Source of the DNA: Ailurus styani
Taxonomy: Eukaryota; Chordata; Mammalia; Carnivora; Ailuridae
NCBI GenBank assembly: GCA_002007465.1
Contig: LNAC01000855.1
Span: 603,910-667,909, forward strand
Direction of reading: 5' to 3'
Length of the DNA: 64,000 nt
Every line of letters starts with the position of its first letter. The first letter of the stretch is position 1. Position numbers and translations under genes: made by a program. Shown one piece after another: positions 1 to 11,500 of the stretch. Below the pieces are notes generated by a model that searched no databases, was not told the DNA's origin, and saw nothing but the letters and a program-made list of their open reading frames with translations.

Positions 1-435
1 TGAGGGGCGGGCCTGGAAAGAAAAAATCCACTCCAGAGGGTGGAGCCTACAAACGCCAGAGGCTGGGATCGAAATGTCCCGTATGGGTTGAAGTTTATAG
101 GCCAGTTAGGGGGCGGAGCCTGAAAAGTTAAGGAGCCCAGTCTTGGGAGTTGCACCCCCCAGGGGGAGCATAAGGGTCTAATATGACAAACAGGATCTCC
201 GCGTTATTAGAGGACTATAGGAAGGTCTAGAGGTGTATTCAAATAGCCAAGTCCAGGATTATTACTTAAATGTTGGCATCAGTTATTCATATGAGCTGAG
301 CCCCGTTAAATGAGTGGGAGTGCCAGTCTGCTTTCTAGAGGCAAGGAAATGAGGTGAAGCTAGAACGTTAAATCAGGGGGCAGGTTCTAGGTGGTTTCCC
401 TGGAGTACCCCCTGACTGCCTATTTCATCTTCCAG

Positions 436-2148
436 CCGTTAGTATGCTGGATTCTGCGGACATAGAGTTTACAGACAGTCGCCTGCCTAATCCCACTTTC
501 GTGGAACACCGGCCGCAGGTACCACCTCGCCCTTTTATTGGATGCCACCCGCTTTGAGACTTGGCAATGTATGTACGCTTGTGTTTTTACTCCAGCATCA
601 TCGGTCAGAGACCTTGGGTACAGGTACCGTGCCGCCCCAGGTAACCCAGGCTAAGGCATGTTCTGCATCGAAGCCGCTCCAGACCTCTGAACAGTTCTGC
701 GTGGAACTGGTTCGAGGTTCCACGGGCTTTGGCCTCACATTAAGCGGAGGCGGAGATTCAGCAGGGCATGCTCCTTTGGTAGTGCGCGGGCTGCTGAGAA
801 ACGGGCCAGCACATTGCTGTGGTCGCTTGCAGGTGAGATTTAAGACTCAACAGTACTAGCCCAATCCTCGCCCTTTGTCAGGGTGCTCCCTGTCTGCTCT
901 TTCTACAGTACCCCTCTCTTTGCACTCTTGTAGGCTGGGGACCTCGTGCTCCACATTAACGGAGAGTCAACTCAGGGCCTCACCCACGCCCAGGTGGTGG
1001 AGCGCATTCGCACAGGCGGCCCCCGTCTTCGCCTTGTACTAAGCAGGCCCCTTGAAACCCACCCCGGCAAGCCTGAAGGGGTGGGAGGGCCCCAGAAAGG
1101 AGATGGTGGGTTTCCCAAGGGAGGGGGTTCAGAGAGCTGTGTGGGGAAGGAGAGGGTGGCAAAGTGGAGAGGCTGGGGTCCGGGGTGGGTGGGGTTGGTG
1201 ATCTTGGTGGGGAGGTCAGAGTTTAGTGTCTGTGAAGTGTTGTGGTATTCTCAAAAGCAGGATCTGGAAGGGCAGGGTCCCAGGATAGGCATGGAAGTAG
1301 ATTTTAGAGGGGAGGTTTTTGAGGTAATGGGAGAGGAGAGCGGGGAAGGGATCTGGGGTAAAAGCAGGTGTTTAGAAGGAAGAGTTGCGGTCGTCTCATG
1401 AGAAGGCGGAATGAGTCTCAGCAAGGAGAGGATGGGATGGGTATCCAGACGGTAGGGGGCGTCTAGTTCCAAAGCTGAGCGGTCCGTACGCACAGGGTTG
1501 GGAGTTGAGGTGGGTTAAGGAAGGGGTAGTCTGGGGTCCTAAATGGGAGGGATTTAGCATCTAGAGGTCAATGTCAGGGTTTGAGTTCCTTTGGGATTGT
1601 GGTAAATTATTGGGGGGGGATGGCAATGTTATGGTCCAGGTGGGGAGAGGTCTCGGGGAAAAGAGGCGTGTGTGTGTGGGGGGAGTCTTGAGGGGTGGTT
1701 TGTCCAGGTTTCAAAGGGAGACTTCTCTTAGGAGTGGGGTCTCTGTGTCCTGCAGCCCCTGGAGTCTGCCGGCTACCGTCAGCCAGGGGGCTCGGCTTTC
1801 CATTCCCCATCCTATCCCCCAATCTAACCCGCAGGTCTGCCATCCCCTGATCGCAGCCCAGATCCTGGTGGACCAGAGGTGATGAGGTCTCGCAGCGTCA
1901 GTGCTTCCCCACTTCAGCACCGTCAATCCGGTACAATGGCCCAAACCCGGGGCAGCCCCAGCCCAGAGCCGCTGGCCGACTGCCCCGAGGTTCCTTCTGA
2001 GCGCCGCACAGAGGACCTTGACGACCGAACCCCTGGTTCCCCGGGACCCTGGCTGGTGCCGAGTGAGGAACGGCTTTCGCAAGCCCTGGGGATCCCAGGA
2101 GCCGCGCAGCTTGCTCTCGAGATGGCCGCTGGGAGGCGGAGGCACTGA
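436..2148 (+). CDS. MAGIX: MAGIX, PDZ domain protein, 3' part (5' exons outside window)
   Basis: Four coding exons: 436-518, 596-832, 934-1105 and 1835-2148, with matching phases, proper AG/GT borders and a TGA at 2146-2148. About 267 C-terminal residues are visible. A single PDZ domain spans exons two and three: the carboxylate-binding loop reads GFGLTLSGGG, followed by LHINGESTQGLTHAQVVERI, the typical late beta/helix part. The C-terminal exon is low-complexity and ends in PSEERLSQALGI...AAGRRRH, which matches the human protein as I remember it. Exon 436 opens with two bases completing a codon, so it is internal and the true start lies upstream of the window. The function of MAGIX is poorly known; a PDZ scaffold role is inferred from the domain. 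The neighbour downstream is PLP2 on the same strand, as in human. Confidence 0.9.
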
Positions 2149-2361
2149 GCACGTATGGGACGGTCCGATGCTCACTTGGTACTGCCCAACCTGGATCCGG
2201 TGTGCTCGGCCAACCTCACACTAGCATCGCTGGGAGAGCGCACACTTGTCCCACCCCCACTCCGGCTGCGCAGTGGACCAGCCCGCGCTCCCCGCGCAGT
2301 GTCAGTGGTACAGCCCTCTGGACGGGCGAGCCCTGCACTTCTGGTTTCGAGCCGGGGAGGC

Positions 2362-2367
2362 AATAAA
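2362..2367 (+). terminator. MAGIX: MAGIX polyadenylation signal
   Basis: An AATAAA lies about 215 bases after the MAGIX stop codon; it is the first such hexamer downstream, so the 3' UTR is probably short. Confidence 0.7.
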
Positions 2368-2369
2368 AT

Positions 2370-5190
2370 GGTTCGACCCAGTCTTGACTTGCCAGGTGCT
2401 GTAGCCTGGGTGGGGCTCTTGAGTTCACCCTGCAAAGGAGGGGATGGGTCGGTCTGGTTTCAAGGAAGTCCCCTTCTTGTAACCACTGACAGGCTTACTC
2501 GGTGCTGTTTCACTCGTGCATCTAGAGGGGTTTGCCTGTGATGATCCTCAGCCTGGCGTGCTTTCTCCCCACTCCGTTTTTCTTTGCCAACTCCCGCTTC
2601 TCTCCGAGTTCATTCATTTCACCTTTTGGGAGGTGTGCAGGGCTCACAGATAATCTTTGCTCCGGGCATGGGGAATGCAGAGGTGGGCCGTTGTAGCGAG
2701 AGTGCACCTGAATACCCACAGCCCCAGGCGAGAATCGTCCAGACCCTCAGTTGATGGCCCGATAGCAAGGCCAAAACCGGGGTGGCTTCCTTCATGGGGA
2801 GCCTGTGGTCTCTCACTTCCGGCCTGGTCGGCCGGCTTTCGCTGGCACGTAGACTGCCACCCTGAGGGCATGGGCTGGGGCCCTGGAGCCCCCTTTGGGG
2901 CGGAGCCGGGAAGGTGTGAGTCAGCGGACTGCGCTAAAAAAGGCTATTAGAACCTTTGAGCCGCGCCCCTTCTTCCAAAGATGGTGACGAACTGAGCCAG
3001 GCTTGTGTGCACACGCCACATGCTGGGCGTTCCCGGTCCTGGGAGAGGCCAGAGTTTCCTCCATCCTGGGAGCAGAGCCCTAAAGGCAGGGCTTACATGG
3101 CCAGCGGGACTCCTACCGGGATAGCCCCAAAGCCAGCGCTGGCCGTGGCCAGAAATGTTCAGTCACCTCCGCTTATCACCACACCCTGAGCATTTGGCCC
3201 CATCCCCCCCAATGAAGGAAGCTGTGGTCAGGCGGGAATGGGCAACTCCCACTGGAGAGGGGAGACAAATTAAATGACCCGCGTGTGAATTTCCAGGCCG
3301 ACGCTGGGAGGAGAGAGGGACCTCAAACCAGGCTGGGAGCTAGTGAACGCTTGAATGGTCAGCACTGTGGACATTGTGGGGAAGTGCACTGGGGTTTCCA
3401 GCTACCCTTGACTCAGAGCCTGGTGGGGGTGTGGCTCTAGGGAAGTTAAGGACCTCTAGTCCTATCAACACAGTCACACCCAGGAGACTAATAATAGTAA
3501 CCCCAGCCACCATTTACTTAGCCTTATTCCTGCTCCTGGCTTTACTTGCAGTATCTATTTTCATCTACTTACACATCTGCTCAACAATCCTGTTATGTCC
3601 ACTTCATGGGGGAGGGAAGTGAGGCCCAGAAAGTATAAATGGCCCAAGGGAGGGGGTTGAAGCAAGATTTAATCAAGGCCGGATTCCCGAGCCGGTCCTT
3701 TTAATCTCACCTGCATTTGACAAGTAATGAATGATTTGAGCCGCAGTTGTTTACTTTGAACTGTGATAGGCACTGGGGAGATGCTGGTGAAACAAAACAT
3801 AAATATTTCTAACCTTGTGTAGACCTAGGTTGGAAAAGAAAAGAAAATGAATAAATTAAAGATAATTTCAGAGAGAGGTCAGAGTTATAAAGATAGCAAA
3901 AGGAGGTTATGTTGGTGGAAATAATGATGGTGGGCTGCTGGTCTCTTTGAAGACAACATTTGAGCTAGGACCTGAATGACCAAAAGCCAAATAAATGTAT
4001 GAAGAGCTTGGGGAAGGGCATTGACAGCTATGGGAACAGCAAGTGCAAAGGCCCCGAGGTGGAGCAGTTTGTTTTGCTCTAGAAACCCAGACATGTCCTC
4101 ACGGAGTTGGAAAGCACACACTCAGTCTTGGGAAAAGTGTGCTTCTTTCCTTCCACCACCCAACCACTCTCAGCAACCTGGGCTGATAGAAGAGTGCCCC
4201 TTCCTTGGTTTTGAGGGGCCCCAGGTTGGGGGGTGGTGGTGCAGGCAGGCCCTTGGGTTTAATTGCCCGGGCCTTCCAGCCACAACTCTTCCCTCAAATG
4301 GGATGAGAATTAAAACCAACATCTATTCTGGAGAGTGTGATCCTTAGCATATCTCCAGGGAGATCCTGATTCTGGTGAGCAGATGCCTGTCTCAGATGTA
4401 GAAATCAAGGCTGAGTCAGAAGAAATTGCTCACTTAGGATAACATACTTCAAATGTCATCAGCTTTGTCACCCAGACTGGCACCCCAGGAGCCTTCCTCT
4501 CATCTTGCCAAGCTTCCAGCACTAAAGAAACCTGGGACCCTTCCCCATTCTTCATCTAGGGCTGTGCCGGTGGCCCGTCTCCTGAGAAAAAGGAAACAGA
4601 GGCCCAGCGCTTGGGGCCAGGGCCTCCCTAGGATTGCAGAACAGAGATCCCCTGGGTTGTGACACCGTTAATAATGTCTGTCCCCATTTACTGAGCAGCT
4701 TGATGCTCACCAAGCCCTATTTTCTCTTATCCTGTGTGCTAGTGCAGTCTCATTTCCATCACTGCTAAGAGGTTTATTCCACCAACCATGATCCTTTACC
4801 CGAAATTTGAAGTCCATAAGGCTCTGGAAATAGCTTTCCCACGTGTTGGGCACCATTTGGTTACAAAACCTAACCTGACTTAATGAGGGACAATTTTCAG
4901 TTCTGGCTTATCCCACTTATTATGAACGATTCCCACCCCTTTTCTTGAATAAATATTAAGGTGTTTAAAAAAATTTTTTTTAAAAACAGGGCTGCCCTAG
5001 ACCTCGCCGAGACTGTTAAGAAATACACAACTTTCTAAGATCCGAAATATTCAGAATTCTGGAAACATGCCTGGGTTTAACCATGGCCTCAGACATTTTT
5101 ACAGCAAAGGAAACTGAGTCATGTGCTCCCCCAAAACCAGATCCCCGAGGTTCTGAATTGAGGCAGCACCGAAAGCATTCCTATTCCGAA
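2370..5190. other. MAGIX-PLP2 intergenic region
   Basis: No conserved coding exon is visible. It holds single-copy sequence around 2640-3400, an eroded MIR-like stretch near 3470-3640, an L2 relic at about 3740-4080 and further old repeat-like sequence near 4670-4960. The open frames here are short and lack splice or family support. Confidence 0.6.
3740..4080 (-). mobile_element. L2 LINE fragment
   Basis: The stretch GGAACAGCAAGTGCAAAGGC near 4030 is the reverse complement of the well-known L2 3' consensus (GCCTTTGCACTTGCTGTTCC). The fragment is old and diverged, with no coding capacity. Confidence 0.65.
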
Positions 5191-5740
5191 AGCGCAAAAG
5201 GTCTCGCCATTACCGCACATGGTACACCGAACTGCCAAGCCTCAAAGGCTGGCGCCCCCGGAGGTGGGGGGCCCTGGGGGCTACGCACCAGGCGGGGAGT
5301 ATCTTTGCCAGGCGGGGCAAAGGGGCTTCCGGGGCGGCAGCCACCTGGCCCGGCCCCCTCCGGCCCCGCCCGCTTCTGCTCCGCGAGGTGATTCACTCCC
5401 TCCTTCGTCCCGGGGGCCCCCTTCCCGGCCAGACGGCGGGCAAGACGGCAGGGTGTGCAGCGTCCCCAAATCCGCGAGCAAGCGAGTAGATACTCCGCGG
5501 CCCTAGGGACTCCGGCCCACCCCATGGCGGATTCCGAGCGCCTCTCGGCCCCCGGCTGCTGGGCCGCTTGCACCAACTTTTCGCGCACCCGAAAGGGAAT
5601 TCTCCTGTTTGCTGAGATTGTGAGCGCCCCGGGACAGGCGGGTGGGCAAAGGCAGGGTGGAGTGGCTGGACCGCGCGGAGCCCAGAGGCTCCCGGTGAGG
5701 CAGGCGCGGGTCTGGAGGCACTCCGCAGGCGGGCGCGGGT
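5190..5740 (+). promoter_or_regulatory. PLP2: CpG-rich PLP2 promoter and first exon
   Basis: Sequence turns sharply GC- and CpG-rich from about 5240, with many GGCGGGG/CCCGCCC boxes and no TATA box, and continues through exon 1. This is the usual look of a CpG-island promoter for a broadly expressed gene. The exact transcription start cannot be set from sequence. Confidence 0.7.
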
Positions 5741-7885
5741 GGGTGGGTTAGTGGTGGAGACCCGAAACCAGGGGCTGGGGGCGAGCCAGTGGGGTTTGGA
5801 GAAGGTGGTCGGGAGCTGCTGGGCTACGGGGTGCCGCAAGGGGCCCATAGCGCCTATGGGGGGCCCTGTGGAGGGAGACCGCGTGGACACATCGGTGGGC
5901 TCCTCGGAGGGATCCCAGGGGGCTAGGAGGCGGGGGGCCTCCGGTGGCAGGGCGTGGCGCGGCCTGGGCACTGGCGGGCGGGCTGGCCGCGAGCCCAGGG
6001 GCGGGGCCTGTTGGGGTGGGGCCCTGAGCCCCGGTCCTACGGGGTCGAGAGCTCCGCCCTTTACCAGTTCTTCCTCGCCCTTCTGTGGTCGGGGAGGATG
6101 TGCTTAGCCCTTCGGGCCGCTCAGGGAGCCTGGGTTTCCCACCCCCTTGAAAGTGGGAGCCGCCTTTGATTCACTTGTAAAAGGGGTGCGATGCCTTTAA
6201 CAGAGCCCTGCCCCTCCGGTGTCACTCTCACCGCTTCCCAAAGGAGTTGCCGAGGGAACCGCAGGTCCCGCCCCTGTCAAGGCCCTGAAGCTGGCGCCAG
6301 CAGTGCTCGCCAGACACCTGGCAGCACCATTCCCTGCAGCCCGCCCCTGTGCTGGAAGGGAAAAGGGGGGAAACCGAGGCACCCAGCTCTACCCCTTACT
6401 AGGTGGCCCTGGGCAAGTCACTTAACCTCTCAGTGCCTCACTTTTCTCATCTAAAAAATAAAGATACTAATAACAATACCCAGCTCATGGGGTTGTGATG
6501 ATTAATTAATACTTGTACAGCCCCTGGAACAACTTTTGGGACACTGAGCACACAATAAACGTTTAGCTATTAGTATGAGTCATCTTTCCAGCCCTGATAG
6601 GCATCCTTGGAGTTTGAGACCTCAGCCCTGGGAGCTGATGGGGGGGGCTGTCCCCTTTCCCCTGTCATCCTTCCAGATATTGTGCCTGGTGATTCTGATC
6701 TGCTTCAGTGCCTCCACGCCAGGATACTCCTCCCTGTCGGTGTTCGAGATGATCCTTGCTGCTATCTTCTTTGTCATCTACATGTGCGACCTGCACACCA
6801 AGATACAGATCATCAACTGGCCTTGGAGTGTGAGAAAGGGGCGGGGCTAGGGAGGGGCCCCGGGCAGTTGGGATGGTCCTGGGAACTCTGAATGCTGACT
6901 TCCCCTCTTCTCCCCACGCCTCACAGGATTTCTTCCGAACCCTCATAGCGGCCATCCTCTACCTGATCACCTCCATTGTTGTCCTTGTTGAGGGAGGAAG
7001 ACACTCCAAAATCATCGCAGGGGTAAAAGCCACAGAGGAAGCTCCAAGGCAAAGACAGAGGGGTTTGAGAATCCAGGGGCCAGTTCTGCTTCTGCTTTGG
7101 CAGAAAATATGTGGCCCGTAGCAGGCCACCCTTGTCCTCAGAGCCTGCGGGAATGTCTGGCACAGGCTCTGCTTCTCCTCCCAAGATCATCATTTGCTGT
7201 GAAAGGCCGTGCCTTGTCCAACACAGGGACCTTTGTGGAAAGCATAGAGAGGCAGCCCCTTTGTCAAGACACGAGACTACCATCTGCTAGAACTTTGTCT
7301 GGAATGAATGAATGAATGCGTGAATGGTGCCACTGAGATGTGGGGCCACCTTGTGGTTACCCTGTGTTGAGAGTTTCTAGGAGGGAAGAAGGGAGGGTTG
7401 GGCAGATTCCAGTCTCCTGGCCTGTCCCTGGGGCTCTCTGGCTTCCTGATCCGGGGTTTTACTCATCATCCCTGCATGGGAGCAGTCACTGGAGGTGGTA
7501 GGTACAAGGAAGCAAGAGGCCGGGTAGGCTGACCAACCTGATCCCGCCTCCCTCATGCCCATCCCCACTCTCAGGTACTGGGCCTACTCGCCACAAGCCT
7601 CTTTGGCTATGATGCCTACATCACCTTCCCCTTGAGGCAGCAAAGACATACAGCAGCCCCTACTGGTAAGTGTGTGTGTTGGTGGGGGGAGTGTTGCCGA
7701 GGATGCTGAGGAGAGTAGGAAAGGGGTCTCCCAAGGCACGAATGCCCCCTTATTGGTACTGATGGCTTTAGTGCCCATGAGTACTGTAAGCTCCAGTATT
7801 ACCTGTCTGGAAATGGGCATATGGATCCTACCAGTGCTTTCCTCTCTTTTCCTCACTTGCAGACCCTGCAGATGGCCCGGTGTAG
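5524..7885 (+). CDS. PLP2: Proteolipid protein 2 (four-pass MARVEL protein)
   Basis: Five exons: 5524-5619, 6677-6829, 6927-7022, 7575-7665 and 7863-7885, all with GT/AG borders and phases that join to exactly 152 residues, the length of human PLP2. The start MADSERLSAPGCWAACTNF and the end ending in DPADGPV match the family. Four hydrophobic segments lie at about residues 25-46, 48-70, 85-106 and 115-137, in the MARVEL arrangement. PLP2 is known from the endoplasmic reticulum and plasma membrane, and has been linked to ion transport and to ER export of cargo. The start ATG sits inside the CpG island with an acceptable context (CCCATGG). PRICKLE3 faces it tail-to-tail. Confidence 0.96.
6390..6590 (+). 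mobile_element. MIR SINE in PLP2 intron 1
   Basis: The order 'ctctaccccttactaggtgg', 'gcaagtcacttaacctct', 'ctcatctaaaaaataaagat' and 'ggttgtgatgattaattaat' follows the MIR core and 3' consensus. It is an ancient copy with no TSD visible. Confidence 0.75.
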
Positions 7886-8003
7886 GTGAACTCCCTTCAT
7901 TTCTCTCCCCGAAGCCTGCAAATAACACTTCCTTCGGAATAACTCCTCCCTGCCCTGACAACACTCCCAGCCAACTCCCAGCCTCTTACTAAGTACAAGT
8001 GCC

Positions 8004-8009
8004 TTTATT
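8004..8009 (-). terminator. PRICKLE3: Candidate PRICKLE3 polyadenylation signal inside PLP2 3' UTR
   Basis: On the minus strand this reads AATAAA and is the first such hexamer I see after the PRICKLE3 stop at 8517. If used, the PRICKLE3 and PLP2 3' UTRs overlap by roughly 200 bases. Nearer variant signals cannot be excluded. Confidence 0.5.
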
Positions 8010-8208
8010 GGGAGAATCTGTCTTCCTACCTGCCCATCCCTCCTGGGTGTGGCCACCTTTATGGGTGTGCCTCTGTTTCCCTTGCTTCTGCAGTACTCAG
8101 AAGGAGACACTCGTTCTGCCTGGACTATGCACCCACTTAAGCCACAAAATGAGGGCAGGAGGGAGCCTCAGATTTCAGATTCTAGGCCCCAGGTTGTGAC
8201 CCACACCA

Positions 8209-8214
8209 AATAAA
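8209..8214 (+). terminator. PLP2: PLP2 polyadenylation signal
   Basis: AATAAA in CACACCAAATAAACTCC, about 325 bases after the stop codon. This gives a 3' UTR of the short length expected for PLP2. Confidence 0.8.
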
Positions 8215-8516
8215 CTCCTCCGTGTGGGGGGTGGTTCTGTGGAGGGATAAATAAACAGATTGTTATAACGTATGATAATGAATAAATTAATCCTTTGGTC
8301 AAATGTGGATAAATCTCAAGCATCAGGAGGGGGAAAATTGGGGAGGGGAAATAGCTGGAGCAAGGAGGTAAAGAAGCCAGGCCTGTCTTATGACAAATAT
8401 TAAATTACTTAATTAACACAAACACATGAAGGAGGAAGGGGATTTACGACTTAGGTTGGGGGAATGGGATCATCTCCACGGACTTGAGAAGGGAGCCCTC
8501 CAGGACTACCCTGCCT

Positions 8517-11500
8517 TCAAGCCACAATGCAGCTCTTGTCTCTGGTTTGGCGGGGCATCCCTGGGCGTGCGCTCCTGGGGGGCTGTGGAGATGGGGATTT
8601 GGGGGTTCCAGTGGCATTGTCCTGAGCAGGCCCGGGCCTGCACAGATGCGGGGGCAGTGGGATGCGTTCCCCTAGGAAGAAGCCATCCTCCTCTGAGGAC
8701 TCAGAACTGGGGCTAGAAGGTGAGCTGGAGCAAGATCCCGAGTCGGACCCCGATCCCAAATCACACTGGTGGTGGCGATGTCTGCCTGAGTGGCGGCGGT
8801 GATGGTGATGACGGTGGTGGTGGTGGTGGCGGTGGCGGTGGCGACGGGTGGGGCCTCTGGGTGGGGGACTGCGTGGCCTGCGACGCTGGGCTGGGGGTGC
8901 ACTCAGGGTCCGCCGCGGGCCTCCGTCAGACACCAGAGGCTCACGGAAGCTGACGCGCGGGGTGCTCTGGCGACCAAAGGCACCATCTTCTGGGCTTGGG
9001 TCGGGCTGGCTGGGGAGTCCTGGGGGCGGCTCTGGGGGGCTGCGGAGCCCCAGCTCTGGCATGGAGTGGCGGTGGGGGGCCCCTCTCAGAAAGTGGGCGG
9101 GTTCCTCAGGGTCTGCAACTGGAAAGAGATGGAGCAACTCTCTGTTATCTGGTCCCCGAGGGGAGGCCCCATGGAAGGGACTTCTCTCCACCTTACCCCG
9201 TCAGGACTGGGAAAGTGGGAGCAGCGGTTGGAGGGGGGAAGCGAGGTGGAGGGAGTCTGGGAAATGTGCGGCGTGGGGCAGGCTCTGGGTGGAGGGAATG
9301 ATGTGTGGTTTATGATGGAAGGTGGGGGTGACATCGACTAACGCCGACCAAGTCAGCCATAGAATGGGGGCGGGGCCTGGGCACAGAGGGCGGAAGGTCA
9401 GGGGTTTGGAGGAAAGGAGGAAGAACCTGGGTTCAAGAAGGAACAAGTTGAGGCTAGGGGATGGGCCTTGTAACGGAGCGGGGCGGAGCCAGGGTTCACC
9501 CCGGGTGTAGTGCGGGCTGGAGACTTGGCCTAGCACGGTTTGGGGATGCAGCCGGGGCCGAGGTGGGGGCGGGGCCCGGGATGCCGCTGGAGAAGGGCCC
9601 GAGCCTGTCAAGGGGAGGGGCCGGGCTTGAGGCGGTAGTGGTGGTGGTGGGCGGGGACTCCAAGGGGCTGGGCGTGGCTCCAGGGTTAGCTCACCCGGCT
9701 GGGGCTCGGTGCTGGTCCCTTTGGTGGTCGTCTCTGACGCCTCCTCCGAGGTGGAGAAAGAGGCCGTGGATGCTGTGAGAGGTGCAGAGACCGTGCCCGC
9801 GCTCCAGCTCCGGCGGCCGGTCCCCGAAGCTGTGGGCTCGGACCCTAGGCTGCAGGCTCTGGAGCAGAAGATCAGGCCACGGCGTGGCAGGAAGGGCCTG
9901 CCCAGCAGGGCTCGCCCACAGCGACTACAGCAGAAGCAGCGGTCTGAGGCGTGCCAGTGTTGGCCCTCATAAGCCATTTGACCCTGGTCCAGGCCTGCGG
10001 GGACCGAAGAGAGGGGGGAAACTGAGGCAGAGCCGGCAGGCATATCCCTTGCCTGTCCTGAGTGGAGCCTTTCTTGGGAAGAGGCAGGGAATCTGAGGCA
10101 GGGTACCCCAAGATGCCCTCCTTCCCAACTCTCCCGAATGGGGCTCTTCTCTGGAGGAAGCAGGGAAACTGAGGTTTGGGCTTCACTCTAAGTTTCCGCA
10201 TCGTTTCTCTCCTGGAAACTGGCTGATGTCTCCTCTTCTCCCAGGGTGCCCCCTCCCAAACTGGGGGTGGCCATTGGACTCTTGAGATGTGGGTCAGGCT
10301 TAGACATTAAGAGGTGGCTTTAGGTGGACAGAGCATAGAAGGTGGACCTGAAGGAAAGGCCTGGAGGGGGCAGGGCTTAGAGAGTAGGGCCAGGCTTTGG
10401 TGGGAAAGGAGTGGGTCTTGGAGGGTAGGGTGTGGCTCAGGAGGTAGGACCTTACCTAGGCTGATGCAGGAGTCCTAGAGATTAAGGCGGTGGGGGTAGG
10501 GAGCTGGGCCTCCGCTGAGGGAGTAAGAGGGTAGCCCTAGAGGGCTAGGGGGGCTGGGAATTAGCAGGAACCCTGGAAGTGGGCCTAGATACACAGTGGT
10601 GCCTAGGGTCATGCAGGTGGGGTTTGGAAAGTCCAGCATGAGGCCCCTGGTGAGGAACCTGCGGTGAAGGGTAGAGAGCTATGGTACGGGCGCTGGACCA
10701 CAAGTATGGACTATAACGGAGGATCCTGGTGGGGTGGCGCTATGTGCCAGCCGTCCATGTGTTGCCCCGTCCCATCTCCTGGTCACCCACCAATGTGCTC
10801 CCCACAGCCATCGCAGTACTCGGCGTGGCGGGCCTCGTAGCAGGCGCAGCAGTGGGGACGGCTCTGACGCATGACATACAGCTGCCCTCCCAGTGAGGCT
10901 TCGCACTCGAAGCAGCAGAAGTGACCCATGTGCCAGTGCCGGCCCTCGGCCTCGGTGCACTCGGGGGAGAAGATGATCTGGAGGGGAGGGGAGGAAGGGA
11001 CACAGGCCACCTTGGCCATCAGAAGGGCCTGCCCCTGGCCCCGCTCACCCTCTGCTTCCACCCCGGGGGTGGACAGGCATGAACCTCGTCACAGGCTTGG
11101 CAGCGCGGGCGCAGGCGCTCTGCATGGTGGCGGCCACAGTAGACTTTGCCAGCGTGGTAGAAGTAGATGAGGTCCACCAGCAGCTCATGGCACGTGGAGC
11201 ACACGAAACACTGCGGGTGCCAGCAGGCGCCCAGGCCTGCTCGGCTGGCAAACACGGCGATGTCGCCGCCGCCGATCTGCTTCCCGCACTGCCAGATGAC
11301 AGAGAGATGCTGCCACCAACACGGTCAGACTGGATGGGGGTCAGCCGAGGCCTGACACACTTGGGCTTGCCCCTGGCGGACCTTTGTGACCGTCTCTACT
11401 TGGGGGGTAACTTTTAGACGGGGCCTTGCCTACACGGGGCGGGGGGTCCCCTAGAGGCTGACCCGATTCCTGGGGGGAACCACAGAGATGGGCCCTTCTA

